IMG/VR virus record: IMGVR_UViG_3300020473_000011
Span: 124,001-188,000 of that record
Origin: a virus
Strand: one strand, 5' to 3'
Length of the DNA stretch: 64,000 bases
Under the pieces are notes generated by a model that was given only the letters and a program-made list of their open reading frames with translations, made no database searches and had not been told where the DNA came from. The position numbers were made by a program, and so were the translations under genes. Positions within the stretch are counted from its first letter, which is position 1. Every line of letters starts with the position of its first letter. This document shows positions 7,446-14,872 of the stretch, one piece after another.

Positions 7446-8246
7446 ATGACACAGAAGACCGACACTATACGCATGGTAAAGGTAAACCACCCTGCGAAGA
7501 ACCGAACGTATTACTTGACCGAAGGTAACTACCACTATCTCTTTGCGAGCCGTGGACACCTACCCCAGTCAGACCCTGCTGCGCATGAAAAGACACTGGA
7601 TGCGCAGTCCTCTGTTATCCTTGAAGACGGTGCGCTGTGGCTTAACCGTCTTTGGCCAGCGGCTACCGTCAATGAACTGATGGCGTTGATTGGCGAGCCT
7701 GCCCTGCCAAACGACCAGTCGCTGCCCTATAAGAGCGCCACGTATCAGGGTACCACGTACTTTATCACTGACGCTGTCTGGGATGAGCAAATAGCACCGA
7801 CCTTCGCGCGCCTTGGAAGCTTCCCTGTGGAACGCGCAGCGCTTTATTGTGACTATGCCTACAAAGCAGGGAGCACTGTGAAGTGTACGTATTCATGTGT
7901 CGTCGGGAGCTACCACCAAATCTTGCTACAGCTCAAAGCACTGGCCGAGGTCGTTGACCTTAACGAAGAGCCTGAGCTGGTACACATCGAGCCGTACAAG
8001 GAAACCTATACACTTGATGAGGTGAAGCAGCTACTGGACGAGAACACCGCACTTAAAAAAGATGTTGAGCGCTTAGAGACAAATCAGGTCTGGTACGTCA
8101 ATGCACTAGAAGCACTCTCACCGTTCCGCTATGCAGCCCACCAGCTGCTCACTGAGCCTGAGCGTTTGTCACACCGTGAAGCCCTTCAAAAGGTTCTCGA
8201 TATGGCCGAAGCTTATTTTGCGAAGAAGGATAGCCAGTCTAGCTAA
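7446..8246 (+). CDS. Hypothetical protein, 266 aa, coiled-coil near C-terminus
   Basis: Unrecognised soluble protein. Residues about 195-215 (LLDENTALKKDVERLETN) look like a coiled coil, which suggests oligomerisation. AAGGAC lies upstream of the ATG but at long spacing. It follows the 426-residue gene with a 100-bp gap and ends before the inverted-repeat promoter at 8261-8298. Confidence 0.72.
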   Translation: MTQKTDTIRMVKVNHPAKNRTYYLTEGNYHYLFASRGHLPQSDPAAHEKTLDAQSSVILEDGALWLNRLWPAATVNELMALIGEPALPNDQSLPYKSATYQGTTYFITDAVWDEQIAPTFARLGSFPVERAALYCDYAYKAGSTVKCTYSCVVGSYHQILLQLKALAEVVDLNEEPELVHIEPYKETYTLDEVKQLLDENTALKKDVERLETNQVWYVNALEALSPFRYAAHQLLTEPERLSHREALQKVLDMAEAYFAKKDSQSS

Positions 8247-8260
8247 CACCCGCCGTGGCC

Positions 8261-8298
8261 TTGTACTCTATTGTGGTCAGTTGTACAATCAACTGACC
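8261..8298 (+). promoter_or_regulatory. Promoter with inverted repeat around TTGTACAA
   Basis: TTGTAC (8261) is 17 bp from TACAAT (8284), and the -10 lies inside a TTGTACAA box. GGTCAGTTG (8275-8283) and CAACTGACC (8290-8298) form a perfect inverted repeat around the -10, suggesting repressor control of the next gene. Confidence 0.5.
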
Positions 8299-8327
8299 CT
8301 AAACACTACTATAGAGACTGAGATACA

Positions 8328-8699
8328 ATGACATCACGCGCAAGTAAGATCCTTGAAACCCACCAGCACACGTTAAGCGAAGACGCTGCCAAGACGTATG
8401 CCCGTCAGCTTAGTGACGTAATCCCTAATTTTAATCATGCTGCAACGAGCCAGCGTGCTGACGCAGGCTACCTAGCCTTGGCACTACAGCACGGCTTAGC
8501 TGCCCAGCTAGAAGGGATTAAGGCCACAATCGAAGAGCTTTCAGACGAGTACTACGCTGACGACGTGAATGCCCAACGCAAACTATGGCTGCTTAAACAA
8601 GTTTTCGCTGAGTTAGATATAAAGCAGTCTAAGGTATCAAGCCTAGACCGCTTACTGACGGCTGCCTATAAGGGTGACTGGCCAGACGACCTCGCTTAA
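8328..8699 (+). CDS. Hypothetical protein, 123 aa
   Basis: Unrecognised helical soluble protein (LALALQHGLAAQLEGIKATI). The leader GAGACTGAGATACA immediately before the ATG is nearly identical to that of the virion-block gene starting at 43467. Monocistronic by spacing, with its own promoter upstream and another box at 8744 after it. Confidence 0.7.
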   Translation: MTSRASKILETHQHTLSEDAAKTYARQLSDVIPNFNHAATSQRADAGYLALALQHGLAAQLEGIKATIEELSDEYYADDVNAQRKLWLLKQVFAELDIKQSKVSSLDRLLTAAYKGDWPDDLA

Positions 8700-8701
8700 A
8701 A

Positions 8702-8771
8702 CCTGCACCCCAGCCGTTTAGCTACAATTTGGGCTTGCCCGAATTGTACAACGGTGTATACTCTTAGCCCA
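8702..8771 (+). promoter_or_regulatory. Promoter region with upstream CCTG..CAG element
   Basis: CCTGCACCCCAG (8702-8713) lies 42 bp upstream of TTGTACAA (8744-8751). TATACT follows the box after 7 bp, and TTGCCC is 16 bp before that -10. Here the box sits inside the spacer, as an operator would. Confidence 0.4.
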
Positions 8772-8841
8772 TTAGAATAGAAGCCTACCGCCTGATGTAC
8801 TCGTAGGCTTCCTTGCCGTAAAGACAACTAAGGGCTATTAC

Positions 8842-9522
8842 ATGACCGATAAAACGACCCTAGTAAAGCAACCTGTCATTGACGTCAGGTCGCTTAAACA
8901 CTATAAGTCCGTCACCGTGACGGAGTACCACCCGAAGACCATCACGGCGCAGTACTTCATCGAGAAGCCACTGTATGCTAAACACGTAAAGGCCGAGGTC
9001 TTCTCAGCCCTGTACAGAGGCAAGTCTGTCGCGTCGCTGATGGACTTAATGAGTCGCGTCGCATCCGTGGTGCGCGTGGGCAATAACATTATTAAGTGCC
9101 GTTATGATCTTGGCCACATGCTTGACGTATATCATGAACACAACGAAGCTGAAAACGCATTAGATGCTGCTATCTTTGGCGAAGCACAACTAGATACACA
9201 AACCGACAGCTCAGCTCCAAAGGTTGTGACGAAGTCAGACTATCTTGAAACGCTCTATAACATTACTCAGCGTAAGCATGCCTTCACAAGTATGGCCTAT
9301 GGGAATACCGACATCGACACGCTAACGAACCTGCTTGACTCGCTGCCTGCTCAATCAGAAGGTATGTACTTGATGAGCGACGTGGGTAAGCTCTTAGTGA
9401 GCCTGACGTCTAAGTCGCTGGTGGATGGCGCAGATTATGTGCTTGACTGCCTTATCGCGGAACTTGAAATAAAGGCGGTTAAGCTGCCACCCACTTTCAT
9501 TAAAACGGTAGATGAACTATGA
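8842..9522 (+). CDS. Hypothetical protein, 226 aa
   Basis: Not recognised. The central part (VVRVGNNIIKCRYDLGHML) resembles a stretch of the protein encoded at 9697-10131 (LVVNNKLVKYRNSLDTVI), so the two may share a domain. It overlaps the next gene by ATGA, indicating translational coupling in a three-gene operon. Confidence 0.7.
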   Translation: MTDKTTLVKQPVIDVRSLKHYKSVTVTEYHPKTITAQYFIEKPLYAKHVKAEVFSALYRGKSVASLMDLMSRVASVVRVGNNIIKCRYDLGHMLDVYHEHNEAENALDAAIFGEAQLDTQTDSSAPKVVTKSDYLETLYNITQRKHAFTSMAYGNTDIDTLTNLLDSLPAQSEGMYLMSDVGKLLVSLTSKSLVDGADYVLDCLIAELEIKAVKLPPTFIKTVDEL

Positions 9523-9719
9523 AGCGACCACAATTAACCCCAGCACAGAAGTCATGCCTTATCGTGGTTTTCACTGATGGACAGTTCCGCTGTGCTAATA
9601 ACTATAAGCCTGCCCAGAAGCTAATAGCGCTGGGCTTAGTTGACTCGACCGAAGATAAGTTCGGTTCTGTCACACTTTTAAGAACGGAGAAGACTGTTGA
9701 GTACGCGCGCACTTTGTAA
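9519..9719 (+). CDS. Small winged-helix-like protein, 66 aa
   Basis: Starts on the ATGA overlap with the previous gene. The pattern LTPAQKSCLIVVFTDG, then a helix (YKPAQKLIALGLV), then a beta hairpin resembles a minimal winged helix-turn-helix. It resembles the protein at 22633-22911, which also begins with an LTxGQK-like helix. It might bind DNA or be an antitoxin-like protein; the call is structural inference only. Confidence 0.55.
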   Translation: MKRPQLTPAQKSCLIVVFTDGQFRCANNYKPAQKLIALGLVDSTEDKFGSVTLLRTEKTVEYARTL

Positions 9720-10131
9720 CCCTATTATAGAAAGGTCTCATACTGAACACACCGTGGTGCTTTGTGACACGGATGACCTACGCGTGACCCGTGAGTCTCA
9801 TGCACGCTTCACGTACTTCACAATACAGTCTGTGTTCAAAAAAGAGCCTGTCTCTATTCAGTGCTATACCGATGCTGCTTACGTTAAACCACTGGCGGAG
9901 CGTATCAAGAAGCTGACGGCCAAAGGTTACTTCGACCCACACCCACATTCGATTAAACGTCTTGGCCAGTACTGTGCGTTCCTTGTTGTGAATAACAAGC
10001 TTGTTAAGTACCGTAATAGTCTCGACACTGTGATCCGCGCTTATTACGAAAGAGACACGAGCGCTCACTTCATGAGTTCATTAGAGTCCATCATGGGTGA
10101 TATGCCTAACCCAGCGGGACTAGACACTTAA
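9697..10131 (+). CDS. Hypothetical protein, 144 aa, TTG start
   Basis: Begins at TTG, 6 nt after GGAGA, and overlaps the previous gene by 23 bp. Unknown function. The region reading CAFLVVNNKLVKYRNSL followed by an acidic/aromatic helix resembles part of the 226-residue protein two genes upstream. The downstream hairpin GCGGGAC / GTCCCGC may end the operon. Confidence 0.65.
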   Translation: MSTRALCNPIIERSHTEHTVVLCDTDDLRVTRESHARFTYFTIQSVFKKEPVSIQCYTDAAYVKPLAERIKKLTAKGYFDPHPHSIKRLGQYCAFLVVNNKLVKYRNSLDTVIRAYYERDTSAHFMSSLESIMGDMPNPAGLDT

Positions 10132-10182
10132 TCCAGATAATTACTCTAACCACCTTCCACCAGCCCTTTGCGGGACTATTAC

Positions 10183-10240
10183 CCTGTCCCGCAGACTATT
10201 ACATCTAATAGCTGTTGAAATCGTTGTACAACGCTGCTAG
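10183..10240 (+). promoter_or_regulatory. Composite promoter region
   Basis: CCTGTCCCGCAG (10183-10194) precedes TTGTACAA (10224-10231) by 41 bp. TATGCA follows the box after 11 bp. Confidence 0.45.
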
Positions 10241-10280
10241 TATGCAATTCATTACTTACTAAGACCGATAAGCGCACACA

Positions 10281-10847
10281 ATGAGCCATGTAGCACTCCC
10301 ACCAGCTAATTATGCTGAACTAGAACAGATGACCGCCACGCCAATTGAAGGTAGCGGCTGGGAAGAGCTGTTCGACTACACAACCTTCGAAGCAAAGATG
10401 TGCTACACAAACGTAGCAAAGGTCATGCTTAATAACCCTGACCGTGAACTACGCTACGTACTGGGCTATATCTGCTCAGGTAACTTAGCAAAGAACATCT
10501 ATATTGCACACGCATGGCTTGAAACGGCTGACGGCACGCTGCTTGACCCAACCTTCGACCTTGTTGAACGTAACCACTTAGACATGGATGATACCCGTTA
10601 CGTCTACTTCCCACGTATTAAGATGACGGAAGCTGAGTTTGATGCGTATTTGGAGAAGATGGAGCTTGAGCGCGGCGCAATGTACGCACCTGATCACAGT
10701 AACATTCAGACATCCCCTGAGCTGGTGGCTAAACTGGCACCGTTTGAAGATTGTGATGGGTTGACCCGTATGATTAACCATGTGGGTCACCACGACCTAG
10801 GCTGGTCTCAAGAAGAGCAGCGCTTCACAAAAGAAAGAGAGGATTAG
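10281..10847 (+). CDS. Cys-His-Asp hydrolase-like protein (possible transglutaminase/papain-like fold)
   Basis: 188 aa. Cys41 in KMCYTNVAKVM, His77 in IAHAWLETADG and Asp89 in LLDPTFD follow the order of a Cys/His/Asp triad and resemble a common phage and bacterial hypothetical family with the pattern HAW-dG-DPT. The fold call (transglutaminase or NlpC/papain-like) is inference from this spacing. The C-terminus (SWSQEEQR-like) is acidic. It is translated together with the following membrane gene, whose ATG lies 1 bp after its stop codon. Confidence 0.65.
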   Translation: MSHVALPPANYAELEQMTATPIEGSGWEELFDYTTFEAKMCYTNVAKVMLNNPDRELRYVLGYICSGNLAKNIYIAHAWLETADGTLLDPTFDLVERNHLDMDDTRYVYFPRIKMTEAEFDAYLEKMELERGAMYAPDHSNIQTSPELVAKLAPFEDCDGLTRMINHVGHHDLGWSQEEQRFTKERED

Positions 10848-10848
10848 C

Positions 10849-11082
10849 ATGAGTACTGTACTGACTATAGTGGCTGCCCTTGCGTTGTATGGGGTCATCG
10901 TTGTGTGGCCACTGTCTAAAGATTTCCGACTAGCCCACAGGCACGTCGCGACAGGGTATTTACCACATGCAGTCAACCGCCGTTACCTTCGTAACACATA
11001 CATCATCAATATAGGACTTGCTGTGCTAATGGCGCTTATCTTCGCGTACATTACGTACGTCGTCTTGGCCACCAGCGCCTAG
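10849..11082 (+). CDS. Two-helix membrane protein, 77 aa
   Basis: Two transmembrane helices: residues 2-22 (TVLTIVAALALYGVIVVWPL) and about 51-75 (YIINIGLAVLMALIFAYITY), separated by a basic loop. GAGGATTAG, spanning the stop of the previous gene, serves as ribosome site. Function unknown. A strong terminator follows. Confidence 0.68.
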   Translation: MSTVLTIVAALALYGVIVVWPLSKDFRLAHRHVATGYLPHAVNRRYLRNTYIINIGLAVLMALIFAYITYVVLATSA

Positions 11083-11101
11083 CACTTGCTAGAACGAACA
11101 G

Positions 11102-11127
11102 AGACCGCTTTTAAGGCGGTCTTTTTG
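11102..11127 (+). terminator. Intrinsic terminator
   Basis: AGACCGC-(7-nt loop)-GCGGTCT followed by TTTTG, 20 bp past the stop of the membrane gene. Confidence 0.8.
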
Positions 11128-11149
11128 TTTCTGGGTCTCAATGGTCGGC

Positions 11150-11740
11150 TTAGGCGTATTGAGCGGCTAGGACGTCGTATGAGTCGACGGTGTGGGCAAA
11201 CTCAGGGTCTAACTGGCAGTCTTCGTCAAATGGTTTGTTGTGCAGGCGAGCTGCAACGCGTCGAATACCTTTACTGGTTGGGAAGCCACCACACACCACG
11301 GGAGCTGTGAAGTACTTGCGGGCAATCGGTGCACCGTTCGGGTCAGCCATCACACTGTAGCGGTTGTAACGCTCGCTACGCTCTTCAAAGTAACACTCTA
11401 GGCGTTCGCCCAGCTCTTCGGTCATCATTTCAGCGTAGCCCTGTTTACGGTGCTCTGGTAGCACGTAGGCTGAGTAGAACGCATCACTGTAGTAGTGTAA
11501 GTCATCTTCATGGACGTGCCCGACGATTTGCTCCACCAGCATACACAAACCAATGATGCGGTTATCCAGTGTCAGGGTTACATAGTGTAAGTAACGTCGG
11601 TAGTCTTCTTTCGGGCGGTCGGCACGGCTGGCCATCACATAGTTCAGTGATTTTTCGTCAATGTATAGTTTGTTCTCTAAGATCAGGTGACCCAGTTCTT
11701 GGATGTCACCTTCTCCATACGCAAGTTGGAGTTCGGTCAT
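11150..11740 (-). CDS. GNAT-family N-acetyltransferase
   Basis: Probable acetyl-CoA-dependent N-acetyltransferase, 196 aa. Motif A, the acetyl-CoA pyrophosphate-binding loop, reads AYVLPEHRKQGYAEMMTEEL near residues 91-110, preceded by beta strands (YVTLTLDNRIIGLCMLV). The substrate is unknown. It is the only minus-strand gene inside the long plus-strand block and may be a separate acquisition. The leader TTGAGACATAAACG precedes the ATG. Two CGAAAAAGAT copies in the 5' region could be operators. Confidence 0.8.
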   Translation of the reverse strand: MTELQLAYGEGDIQELGHLILENKLYIDEKSLNYVMASRADRPKEDYRRYLHYVTLTLDNRIIGLCMLVEQIVGHVHEDDLHYYSDAFYSAYVLPEHRKQGYAEMMTEELGERLECYFEERSERYNRYSVMADPNGAPIARKYFTAPVVCGGFPTSKGIRRVAARLHNKPFDEDCQLDPEFAHTVDSYDVLAAQYA

Positions 11741-12142
11741 CGTTTATGTCTCAAAGTATCGGTTCAATGCCCATCGGGCTAGTACACCGCCATAGTAGCT
11801 TGAGACCATCTTTTTCGCAATTAATTAAATCTTTTTCGAGGATTAATTGGTTAGAATAAAATCCCTGTATTTACGGTAGTTTTCCACCGAGTCCCTGATA
11901 CTATTATATAGAAAACCCTTTCATCACAGTGGGTTATAGCGTTTCAGCTGCTTGACTCTGCTTTTTGCTGTGGTACACCTAAAGTAAGCAAGGATAACGC
12001 GTACTTTACATAGGCGTTACTGTGCAATCGCTTAACGTAAAGACAGGCGGTACCAAGGCATGAACTAAAGTCGTTCCACCAGCTAGATTGCGCGGGTGGC
12101 TTTACCGAGGGATCCACTGTTGTGACAAAGGAGGGACTTACA
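11741..12142. other. Intergenic stretch upstream of divergent genes
   Basis: No convincing gene. It holds two CTTTTTCG-containing repeats set in TTAATT-rich sequence (near 11808-11845), which probably belong to the promoter of the acetyltransferase, and an AT-rich patch ACTATTATATAGAAAACC near 11900. Confidence 0.4.
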
Positions 12143-12289
12143 GTGTTAGAGCTTTTAGTAACATTAGTAGTCGCGCTCGTACTGTGGTTTATACCCGCAC
12201 CGCACGTGAAGGATAACGAAACGTGTCGAGTGTGTGGAGGAATGCGACATGACGGCAGCGTCTGTGAAACAGACAACAATAAACAATAA
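12143..12289 (+). CDS. Membrane-anchored Cys-cluster miniprotein, 48 aa, GTG start
   Basis: GTG start 5 nt after AAAGGAGGGA, one of the best ribosome sites in the window. An N-terminal helix (LELLVTLVVALVLWFIPA) is followed by a small Cys motif (CRVCGGMRHDGSVC) likely to bind a metal. The architecture of a membrane helix plus a short Cys knuckle matches the 62-residue protein encoded at 13002-13190, so the two may be functional relatives. Function unknown. Confidence 0.6.
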   Translation: MLELLVTLVVALVLWFIPAPHVKDNETCRVCGGMRHDGSVCETDNNKQ

Positions 12290-12360
12290 ACAATAAGAAA
12301 CGGGAGTGGGAAGTGGTAGTTGCTTACGGGCTGCTACCCTTTTCGGCCTGCTTAAATGAA

Positions 12361-12490
12361 AATGGGCTGACCCGTGGCCAACCCATTCAAATAAAGTACA
12401 GTCTGCGCTCACGGAGCAGACCTGTTGTTTAAGTATAAGTATAAGTAATCAGCTCATACTTATGCACCTAGATGCCCAACACCCCTATAC
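12361..12490 (-). ncRNA. Candidate small RNA with terminal hairpin
   Basis: On the minus strand AATGGGTTGGCC-ACG-GGTCAGCCCATT forms a 12-bp stem with two G-U pairs and is followed by TTC. On the plus strand the same positions give C-A mismatches, so the RNA is probably read on the minus strand. Two more hairpins (GTCTGC/GCAGAC and ATAAGTA/TACTTAT) lie just before it. There is no gene for it to terminate. The 5' end is a guess. Confidence 0.25.
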
Positions 12491-12542
12491 TAGTCTACAG
12501 AAATATCTTTTTGCAACTAATGACGAGTGACCTAAACGAAAA

Positions 12543-12700
12543 AGGCCAACCTTTCGGTCAGCCTCTTATCAATGCAGAGAAGGTTTCTCACGTCTTCTCT
12601 TGCCCCCGCTCGCGGAAGCAACACAAGCCCATCATAATCGCACTATCTTTATTTTGCAACATCATTCGGGACGCATACGGCTAAATTTTTTATAAATTAG
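12543..12700 (-). ncRNA. Candidate small RNA ending in a rho-independent terminator
   Basis: Minus strand AGGCTGACC-GAAA-GGTTGGCCT followed by TTTTTC is a classical terminator whose stem again needs G-U pairs present only on this strand. No minus-strand gene precedes it. The body includes one copy of a 19-bp duplicated sequence (12608-12626). The start is unknown. Confidence 0.3.
12608..12626. repeat. 19-bp direct repeat, copy 1
   Basis: GCTCGCGGAAGCAACACAA occurs here and again at 12904-12922, both in the gene-free stretch 12.3-13.0 kb. Confidence 0.85.
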
Positions 12701-12768
12701 TTGAACACTAACTAGGCAAAAAATCGAGAAAGCCGCAGACCCAAAGTGCCCAATGGTGCGTGTAAACC

Positions 12769-12829
12769 CCTGTCCTGCAACGAATTTAATCTGCAAAAAG
12801 CTTTCGTTGTACAATGGTTGTGGTATAAT
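12769..12829 (+). promoter_or_regulatory. Composite promoter with perfect TATAAT
   Basis: CCTGTCCTGCAA (12769) precedes TTGTACAA (12807-12814) by 38 bp, and TATAAT (12824-12829) follows the box after 11 bp. It probably drives the 62-residue gene through a leader of about 170 nt. Confidence 0.55.
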
Positions 12830-12903
12830 GGTTTTACTGTTTAGGCAGGAGGTGGCAGCCCTCTCAAGCTGTAGTTCGAGACTTTGAAAACGGGTAAGTA
12901 CCT

Positions 12904-12922
12904 GCTCGCGGAAGCAACACAA
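12904..12922. repeat. 19-bp direct repeat, copy 2
   Basis: Second exact copy of GCTCGCGGAAGCAACACAA, within the leader of the 62-residue gene. Confidence 0.85.
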
Positions 12923-13001
12923 TTTTTAGCGTTCCACCTGCTTTTAGAGTCGAACAAACGCTAACCGTGACAGTGAAAACCCATAGCAAAAGGATTCAAC
13001 T

Positions 13002-13190
13002 ATGTTTGATTCACTTGTTATGTTCCTAGCTGAGAATGGCTGGAATCTTTGGGGCGCTGTAGGCACTGTTATTGCAGTTGTCGATAAGCTGGTGGCTTTT
13101 TACTTCAAACGAGCTGATAACAAGCTGTGTAAGGAGTGCGAAAAGCCGAAGAAACATTGCCAATGCACACTAGGAGGTGATCAACACTAA
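13002..13190 (+). CDS. Membrane-anchored Cys-cluster protein, 62 aa
   Basis: N-terminal amphipathic/hydrophobic helix (WGAVGTVIAVVDKLVAFYF), then a Cys-rich tail CKECEKPKKHCQC, a likely zinc or iron site. AAGGATTCAACT precedes the ATG. It resembles the GTG-start protein at 12143. A long structured leader, a TATAAT promoter and a terminator make it an independently regulated unit. Confidence 0.65.
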   Translation: MFDSLVMFLAENGWNLWGAVGTVIAVVDKLVAFYFKRADNKLCKECEKPKKHCQCTLGGDQH

Positions 13191-13204
13191 CCGATAAACA
13201 CCAC

Positions 13205-13232
13205 AGAGGGTAGTAGCCGCTGCCCTCTTTTT
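13205..13232 (+). terminator. Intrinsic terminator
   Basis: AGAGGG-(12-nt loop)-CCCTCT followed by TTTTC, 15 bp past the stop. Confidence 0.75.
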
Positions 13233-13356
13233 CTTAGTCATATCGACTTTTCGCGTTACCCAGTATAGCCCTTACCTTGTGACTTTTCCACACCGCAGTC
13301 CTGTTGCGTCGCCTGCAATGCACTTTTTGCAAACTTTCTGCACCATTGACCTTCCA

Positions 13357-13509
13357 ATGTACAACAGTTCAGGTAGAATACCCGTGACTAATTTGAGACA
13401 AACCGCTGACACACAAGGTACTTAGACCTTGCTGTAGAGCTGTTTATGAGATATGAGACAAACCGACTATGAAACGATGCTACCCATGTAGCGTGTTAGG
13501 CGTTCCTGC
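13357..13509 (+). promoter_or_regulatory. Promoter and leader of the lipoprotein-Thg1 operon
   Basis: ATGTACAA (13357) with TAGAAT 11 bp after the TGTAC core is a degenerate box promoter. The leader contains two copies of TGAGACAAACCG (about 13393 and 13452) and a possible 12-codon leader peptide starting in the second copy. Confidence 0.4.
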
Positions 13510-13530
13510 GTGTGCAATGGTGATACGCTA

Positions 13531-13923
13531 ATGGAAGATATACCAAGCCTAACTGAGTACTACCCACCGATGGACACGACCGAAGAACGTGTCGTTGATG
13601 CACTGCGCACGATACGCGAGCAGCTTAGCAATAACGAGTGGCGCTGTGAGCCTAGCAACGATGCCTGCTATACGCTGTATGTACGGGGCAACCTACGTGT
13701 GCGCCTAAACACAGTCTTAAAGACAATCACCTTTGAGAGCGTTAAAACCAACCGCCATCTTGTTTTGCGTATCGACGTGCAACACCGTAAGGATTTGTAC
13801 GACGCGTTTAGTCGCTACAGCCCGCCGCCCTATGTACCCGACCGCGATGGTGCTGACCTCGATGAATGGCTGACGTGCGTACATGAGAACCAGTACGGCC
13901 GTGCTGTCTACCAAGAATACTAA
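13531..13923 (+). CDS. Hypothetical protein, 130 aa
   Basis: Unrecognised soluble protein beginning MEDIPSLTEYYPP. GGTGA lies 7 nt before the chosen ATG; a GTG 21 bp upstream is an alternative. It heads a long operon of overlapping genes that runs to about 19553 and includes two HigA-like regulators and the Thg1-like gene. Alternating strands in the middle (ACYTLYVRGNLRVRLNTVL) suggest a small beta fold. Confidence 0.65.
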   Translation: MEDIPSLTEYYPPMDTTEERVVDALRTIREQLSNNEWRCEPSNDACYTLYVRGNLRVRLNTVLKTITFESVKTNRHLVLRIDVQHRKDLYDAFSRYSPPPYVPDRDGADLDEWLTCVHENQYGRAVYQEY

Positions 13924-13943
13924 TTGAACTGAGACCTTGATTG

Positions 13944-14318
13944 ATGAAGAAATTACTTTTAGCAGCTGCCTGCACCATTGGCCTTACGGGCTGCTTCTCT
14001 GATAAACCGAAGGTTGTCTACGTGGATAGCCAAACAGGCAAGACCCTGAGCGAGGCTGACATACAGCTACGTCCACGCATTGTATCTAACCGAGACTACA
14101 GCGTCGTGTGCTTGAACAACGTACTCTACTACCGCTATCAATACTTTAGACAGGCATCGCTTGCCCCTGTAATGGTACCTCTTGAAGGTGGCGCTGCTAA
14201 GGTGAAGCCCGAACACCTGCTCAAGAAATTAGAGACACCCGACCCATTCAACAAAGATGTCCCTGCCGAGCTGCCTGCTGACAGTGTCTATACACAGCTT
14301 GTGGGAGTGACGTGCTAA
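13944..14318 (+). CDS. Lipoprotein, 124 aa (paralog of 19572 gene)
   Basis: Signal peptide MKKLLLAAACTIGLTGC with lipobox LTGC, so it should be lipid-anchored in the envelope. The mature part starts with VVYVDSQTGKTL and ends GVTC. The same layout, with YVDVSTGKPVL near the start, a central cysteine before VYI/LYY, and a terminal GVTC, is seen in the lipoprotein at 19572. A disulfide between the two conserved cysteines is plausible. Phage lipoproteins often block superinfection, which is only a suggestion here. Confidence 0.8.
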   Translation: MKKLLLAAACTIGLTGCFSDKPKVVYVDSQTGKTLSEADIQLRPRIVSNRDYSVVCLNNVLYYRYQYFRQASLAPVMVPLEGGAAKVKPEHLLKKLETPDPFNKDVPAELPADSVYTQLVGVTC

Positions 14319-14872
14319 TGATCTCAATCGTCAACGTATCGGATGAGTCCGCCCCGCTGGTGGGGGATAACCAGTACGAGCTGCGTATTAACAACAGAGT
14401 CATGACGACGTTTCAGCATGAGCGTAGCGTTGATGGCCTGTCACGCTGTTTACGTGATGCAGCTGACGCGATGGACGCTAAACTCGCGAAAGACGCTCAG
14501 CGCTTCAATGAGGACACGCTAAGGCAGCTGGCCGCTATTCTAAGTGACGGCGTCGCTGATAGCCCCTCTCAGGCACAAATCAAGAAAGCCAAGAGAAAAG
14601 CTGACAGGCCACCAGCGTCACCCAGTGAGGTGCTGTTCAAATTCTTTGCTGATCAAGGACTCACAATTGAGCAGGCAGCCGAGCGTATGGGTGTCTCAGT
14701 CATGATCCTTTACCGCCTAAAGTCATCGAACTCAATGTCGGTAAAGCTGGCGGTGATGCTTGAAGAGCATTTCAACATTAAGGCAAGTCAGCTGTTTTAC
14801 ATTGAAGAGCAGTACAAGCGCCATAAGCTGCAACGTGCCTTAGAGCGTGCCAAGCAGAGGGAAGAACTCTGA
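14318..14872 (+). CDS. HigA-like HTH regulator with extra N-terminal domain
   Basis: 184 aa. The C-terminal half holds a HigA-type domain: SEVLFKFFADQGLTIEQAAE, HTH MGVSVMILYRLKSS, then VKLAVMLEEHFNIKASQLFY. The N-terminal 90 residues form an unrelated small domain followed by a basic linker (KKAKRKADR). The ATG overlaps the stop of the lipoprotein gene (TAATG); a GTG 6 bp upstream is possible. The next gene encodes a second HigA-like protein, with no toxin-like gene beside either. Confidence 0.75.
   Translation: MISIVNVSDESAPLVGDNQYELRINNRVMTTFQHERSVDGLSRCLRDAADAMDAKLAKDAQRFNEDTLRQLAAILSDGVADSPSQAQIKKAKRKADRPPASPSEVLFKFFADQGLTIEQAAERMGVSVMILYRLKSSNSMSVKLAVMLEEHFNIKASQLFYIEEQYKRHKLQRALERAKQREEL

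Noticed and set aside
10170-10192. GCGGGAC / GTCCCGC hairpin as a terminator
   Set aside because: No T-run follows, and its right arm is the CCTGTCCCGCAG promoter element, so a regulatory role is more likely.
12472-12684. Plus-strand open frame in the small-RNA candidate region
   Set aside because: No ribosome site; it runs through a terminator hairpin and the 19-bp repeat.
12840-12905. tRNA-like segment (GCAGG...CCTGC with a TAGTTCGAGAC loop)
   Set aside because: The ends can pair, but there is no consistent D-arm, anticodon arm or T-arm with the right spacing, so it is not a tRNA.
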